DNA from: an uncultured Acidobacteriota bacterium
Lineage (GTDB): Bacteria; Acidobacteriota; Thermoanaerobaculia; Gp7-AA8
Length of the DNA stretch: 23,604 bases
Direction: 5' to 3'
NCBI GenBank assembly: GCA_946887105.1
Contig: CAMPKJ010000056.1
Coordinates: 1-23,604, forward strand
In this document: positions 21,476 to 23,604 of the stretch, in pieces
Numbering within the stretch: the stretch's first letter is position 1
Layout: every line of letters starts with the position of its first letter
Made by a program: the position numbers and the translations under genes
Notes under the pieces: model-generated
Told to the model about the DNA's origin: nothing
Seen by the model: the letters and a program-made list of their open reading frames with translations, nothing else
Databases searched by the model: none

Positions 21476-23446
21476 TTACCTTGCGGTGAATACGTACTCG
21501 TGCTGCGCGTCGCGCGTGATCAGCGTCTTCTTCTCGCCGGCAGCGCCGGGGATGAACTCCAGTCCTTCGATCCCCGGCGCGACCGTGACGAACGTGATCG
21601 ATCCGTCCGGCTCGCGGCGGCTGGCCACTTCGCTCTTCCACTCGCCGAAATCGAAGATGGTCTTGCCCTTCTCACGCGTGATGCGGATGTCACCCAGCGC
21701 CGCGCTCGAGTAGCTGCCGCCGAGCTTTTCCGCCTCGGCCGCATCAGCCGGAGTGGTGAGCAGCTTCCGCGTCGCCGCGATCTCCTCGAACAGACGCTTC
21801 GACGACGCCGCAACATCCGCCTCCGCCTGAGACTTCCCGTCGAACATCAGCTCGAGCAGCTTGCGGCGGAACGGCCCGCGGAGCATCGCGCCCTGGTCGC
21901 CGTTGGTCAGGATCACCGCGCCCACGCCATGCTCCGGGAACCAGAACATGTCGCTGTGATAGCCGATCATGTCGCCGCCGTGGCGGACCTGCGTGACGCC
22001 CCACGTCTGGTCGACCATCAGACCCATGCCGTACGTCACGTCCTTGCCGATCGCGACCTGCGGATCGCGCCGCGCCAGCAGCACCGGCTTGCTGATGTAC
22101 CTCTTGTCGCCGGGAAGCGCGCCGCCGTCGATCTCCATCGCCACATACTTGAGGAGATCGCGCGCGGTGCTCCAGGCGCCGCCGGCCGGGCGGACGGGAA
22201 TGATCGAGTAATCGACGTCGAACGCCGCGTACGCAGGCTTGCCGTCGAGGTCAGGCGCGTGCGCTTTCGCGAAATTCTTCGCGGCGATGGCAGTCTTGAA
22301 ATCGAACGTCGTCGCGGTCATGCCGAGCGGCGCGAACACGCGCGTGCGCATGGCCTCGTCGTAGGCCGCGCCGATCTCCATGTCGGAGTAGGCCACGTGG
22401 CCTCCGACGAATCCGCCGGCCGCGGCGAGCGGATTCGAGTACTGGAACAGCTCGCCGAATCCGCTGGTCGGCTGCATCGTGCCGAGCGTCGACAATGCGC
22501 TGGCCGGCGTCACGCCGTCGAACTGCAGCAGCCATTCGAAATCCTGGCGCGGCAGGCCGGTGCACGCGCAGATGAGATGCTTGACCTGCACGAGCCTGGT
22601 CGTCTCCGGGCTGCCGAGCTTGAAGGACGGAAGCACGCTCGCCACGGGCGTGTCCCACTTCAGCTTTCCTTCTTCCACGAGCTTGGCGAGCATGAGCGTC
22701 GTGAGCGCCTTCGTGTTCGACGCGATCATGTAGAGGGTGTCGGCGTCCGGCTTCTGCTGCCCGGCGATGTCGCGCGTGCCGAAGCCGCCCGCGAACACGG
22801 TCTTGCCGTTCTCGATGACGCCGATGGAGACGCCCGGAATGTCGAGCTTCCTGCGGCTCTCTTCGATGAAGCGGGTCAGCTCCGCGACGCGCTTTTCGTC
22901 GAGGGGATGCGCTTTCTTGCCCGCGAATGACTCGCGGTCGTACCCCTTCGGAAGAAGGCGGCCAAAGATCAGCGAGAGCTGCGCGCCTCGTTTTTCGCCG
23001 ACGGCCTGGTCGATGTCGACGATGGCGACGGTCCAGATGCCGTTCGCTTTGCGCACCGACGCCTGCACGCCGCGCTTCTCGTTCGGCGAGGTCAGGTAGT
23101 TGTAGGCGCGCACGTTCGTCCAGCCGTCGCGGTCCGCGCCGTCGGCCTTGTTGAAGAGCGGCCACTTCGGCTCGACGCCGTATTGCTTCCACGCCGCCGC
23201 GACGGCGCTGTCCGCATCCTCGGCCTTGACGTCGATCAGCGCGATCCGCGAGTTCCCCTCGGGAGCCTCCAGAATCGTGGCCCGATCGCGCACCGCGATG
23301 CTCCAGCCGGCCGGCGCGATGAACTTATTGCCCTCGACCGTCGTGCTCGGCGTATCAGCCGCGAGCACCGCAGCGGGAGCCGGCTGCGCCAGAACAGGCA
23401 GGGCTGCGACGAAGATGACGGCGATGAGTTGCGCGAGCTTGTGCAT
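21476..23446 (-). CDS. Secreted serine hydrolase, beta-lactamase/PBP (class C-like) family
   Basis: A 656-residue exported protein. Signal peptide MHKLAQLIAVIFVAALPVLA, cut probably near AQPAP. Residues about 30-180 form an extra N-terminal domain I do not recognise. The catalytic domain has Ser243-x-x-Lys246 (IASNTKAL), Tyr336-Ser-Asn338 (FQYSNPLAA) and His489-Gly-Gly (RHGGDMIGYHSD) in place of the KTG triad. A beta-sheet-like C-terminal domain (about 575-656) follows. Such proteins include esterases, D-aminopeptidases and peptidoglycan enzymes; a true beta-lactamase is less likely. It is the first gene of the long minus-strand run, with a decamer repeat array beginning 22 nt upstream of its ATG. 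Confidence 0.9.
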   Translation of the reverse strand: MHKLAQLIAVIFVAALPVLAQPAPAAVLAADTPSTTVEGNKFIAPAGWSIAVRDRATILEAPEGNSRIALIDVKAEDADSAVAAAWKQYGVEPKWPLFNKADGADRDGWTNVRAYNYLTSPNEKRGVQASVRKANGIWTVAIVDIDQAVGEKRGAQLSLIFGRLLPKGYDRESFAGKKAHPLDEKRVAELTRFIEESRRKLDIPGVSIGVIENGKTVFAGGFGTRDIAGQQKPDADTLYMIASNTKALTTLMLAKLVEEGKLKWDTPVASVLPSFKLGSPETTRLVQVKHLICACTGLPRQDFEWLLQFDGVTPASALSTLGTMQPTSGFGELFQYSNPLAAAGGFVGGHVAYSDMEIGAAYDEAMRTRVFAPLGMTATTFDFKTAIAAKNFAKAHAPDLDGKPAYAAFDVDYSIIPVRPAGGAWSTARDLLKYVAMEIDGGALPGDKRYISKPVLLARRDPQVAIGKDVTYGMGLMVDQTWGVTQVRHGGDMIGYHSDMFWFPEHGVGAVILTNGDQGAMLRGPFRRKLLELMFDGKSQAEADVAASSKRLFEEIAATRKLLTTPADAAEAEKLGGSYSSAALGDIRITREKGKTIFDFGEWKSEVASRREPDGSITFVTVAPGIEGLEFIPGAAGEKKTLITRDAQHEYVFTAR

Positions 23447-23468
23447 CGCGCAACTGTACAGCAGGGCC

Positions 23469-23535
23469 GGTTCCGCGGGTTCCTCGGGTTCCTCGGTTCC
23501 TCGGAGTGCCTCGGTTCCTCGGAGTTCCTCGGAGG
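23469..23535. repeat. One-sided array of decamer repeats, copy 3
   Basis: Units on the plus strand: GGTTCCGCGGG, TTCCTCGGG, TTCCTCGG, TTCCTCGGAG, TGCCTCGG, TTCCTCGGAG, TTCCTCGGAG. This is the same unit as the arrays near 4.9 and 8.7 kb. No inverted second arm is visible in the remaining 69 nt, so this is either half a palindrome, a decayed copy, or one whose partner lies beyond the window. The rest of 23536-23604 shows no gene I can support. Confidence 0.88.
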
Positions 23536-23604
23536 GTGGGGGCGCGACTACACGCCGGGGAACGACGCGGCAAGGCGCGGGACCCGCGGACGCCGGCGTA
23601 CGCG

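Noticed and set aside
21476..23446. Antibiotic-resistance beta-lactamase
   Set aside because: The catalytic motifs are those of the broad class C-like serine hydrolase family, with HGG in place of KTG and large extra domains; nothing points to antibiotic hydrolysis.

Overview
The window is high-GC bacterial DNA, densely coded with short intergenic gaps and frequent start/stop overlaps. Gene content (tig-clpP-clpX-lon, a secreted M28 peptidase, a secreted serine hydrolase, a type II PKS-like set, a SxtJ/DUF5989 carbamoyltransferase module) would suit an Acidobacteriota-like soil or sediment bacterium, but that placement is inference only; no rRNA or marker tree supports it.

Layout. (1) 1-4249, minus strand: tRNA-Lys(CUU), tRNA-Leu(UAG), trigger factor, ClpP, ClpX and the truncated start of Lon, the classic protein quality-control block. 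(2) 4304-5666, minus: a Crp/Fnr-type regulator followed by pgsA; the gap between them is filled by a palindromic array of short repeats. (3) 5764-8630, plus: a MinD/ParA-like ATPase overlapping a secreted M28 metallopeptidase. (4) 8675-12322, minus: an operon of acyl carrier protein, unusual hot-dog dehydratase, ketosynthase, catalytically dead ketosynthase partner (chain-length-factor-like) and GT2 glycosyltransferase, with a divergent AMP-forming acyl ligase at 12370-13707. The set resembles a reduced aryl-polyene-type II polyketide system. (5) 13643-23446, minus: eleven genes in one direction with gaps of at most 37 nt: serine hydrolase, carbamoyltransferase, SxtJ-like protein, DUF5989 protein, SGNH-like protein, MntA/HepT toxin-antitoxin pair, ProC, DinB-like protein, ExoD-like membrane protein and a flavin-dependent halogenase-like enzyme.

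Two observations stand out. First, four intergenic loci carry arrays of 8- or 10-nt units with a shared core (approximately YCTCRRAG). Three are arranged as inverted arrays able to form long hairpins, one of which supplies the last codons of the GT2 gene; the fourth is a one-sided array. Second, the lipid/polyketide set and the carbamoyltransferase module lie next to each other, with a halogenase-like enzyme at their boundary, which suggests, without proving, a modified polyene-like or surface metabolite.

All calls come from reading the sequence and from knowledge of protein families; no database search was run.
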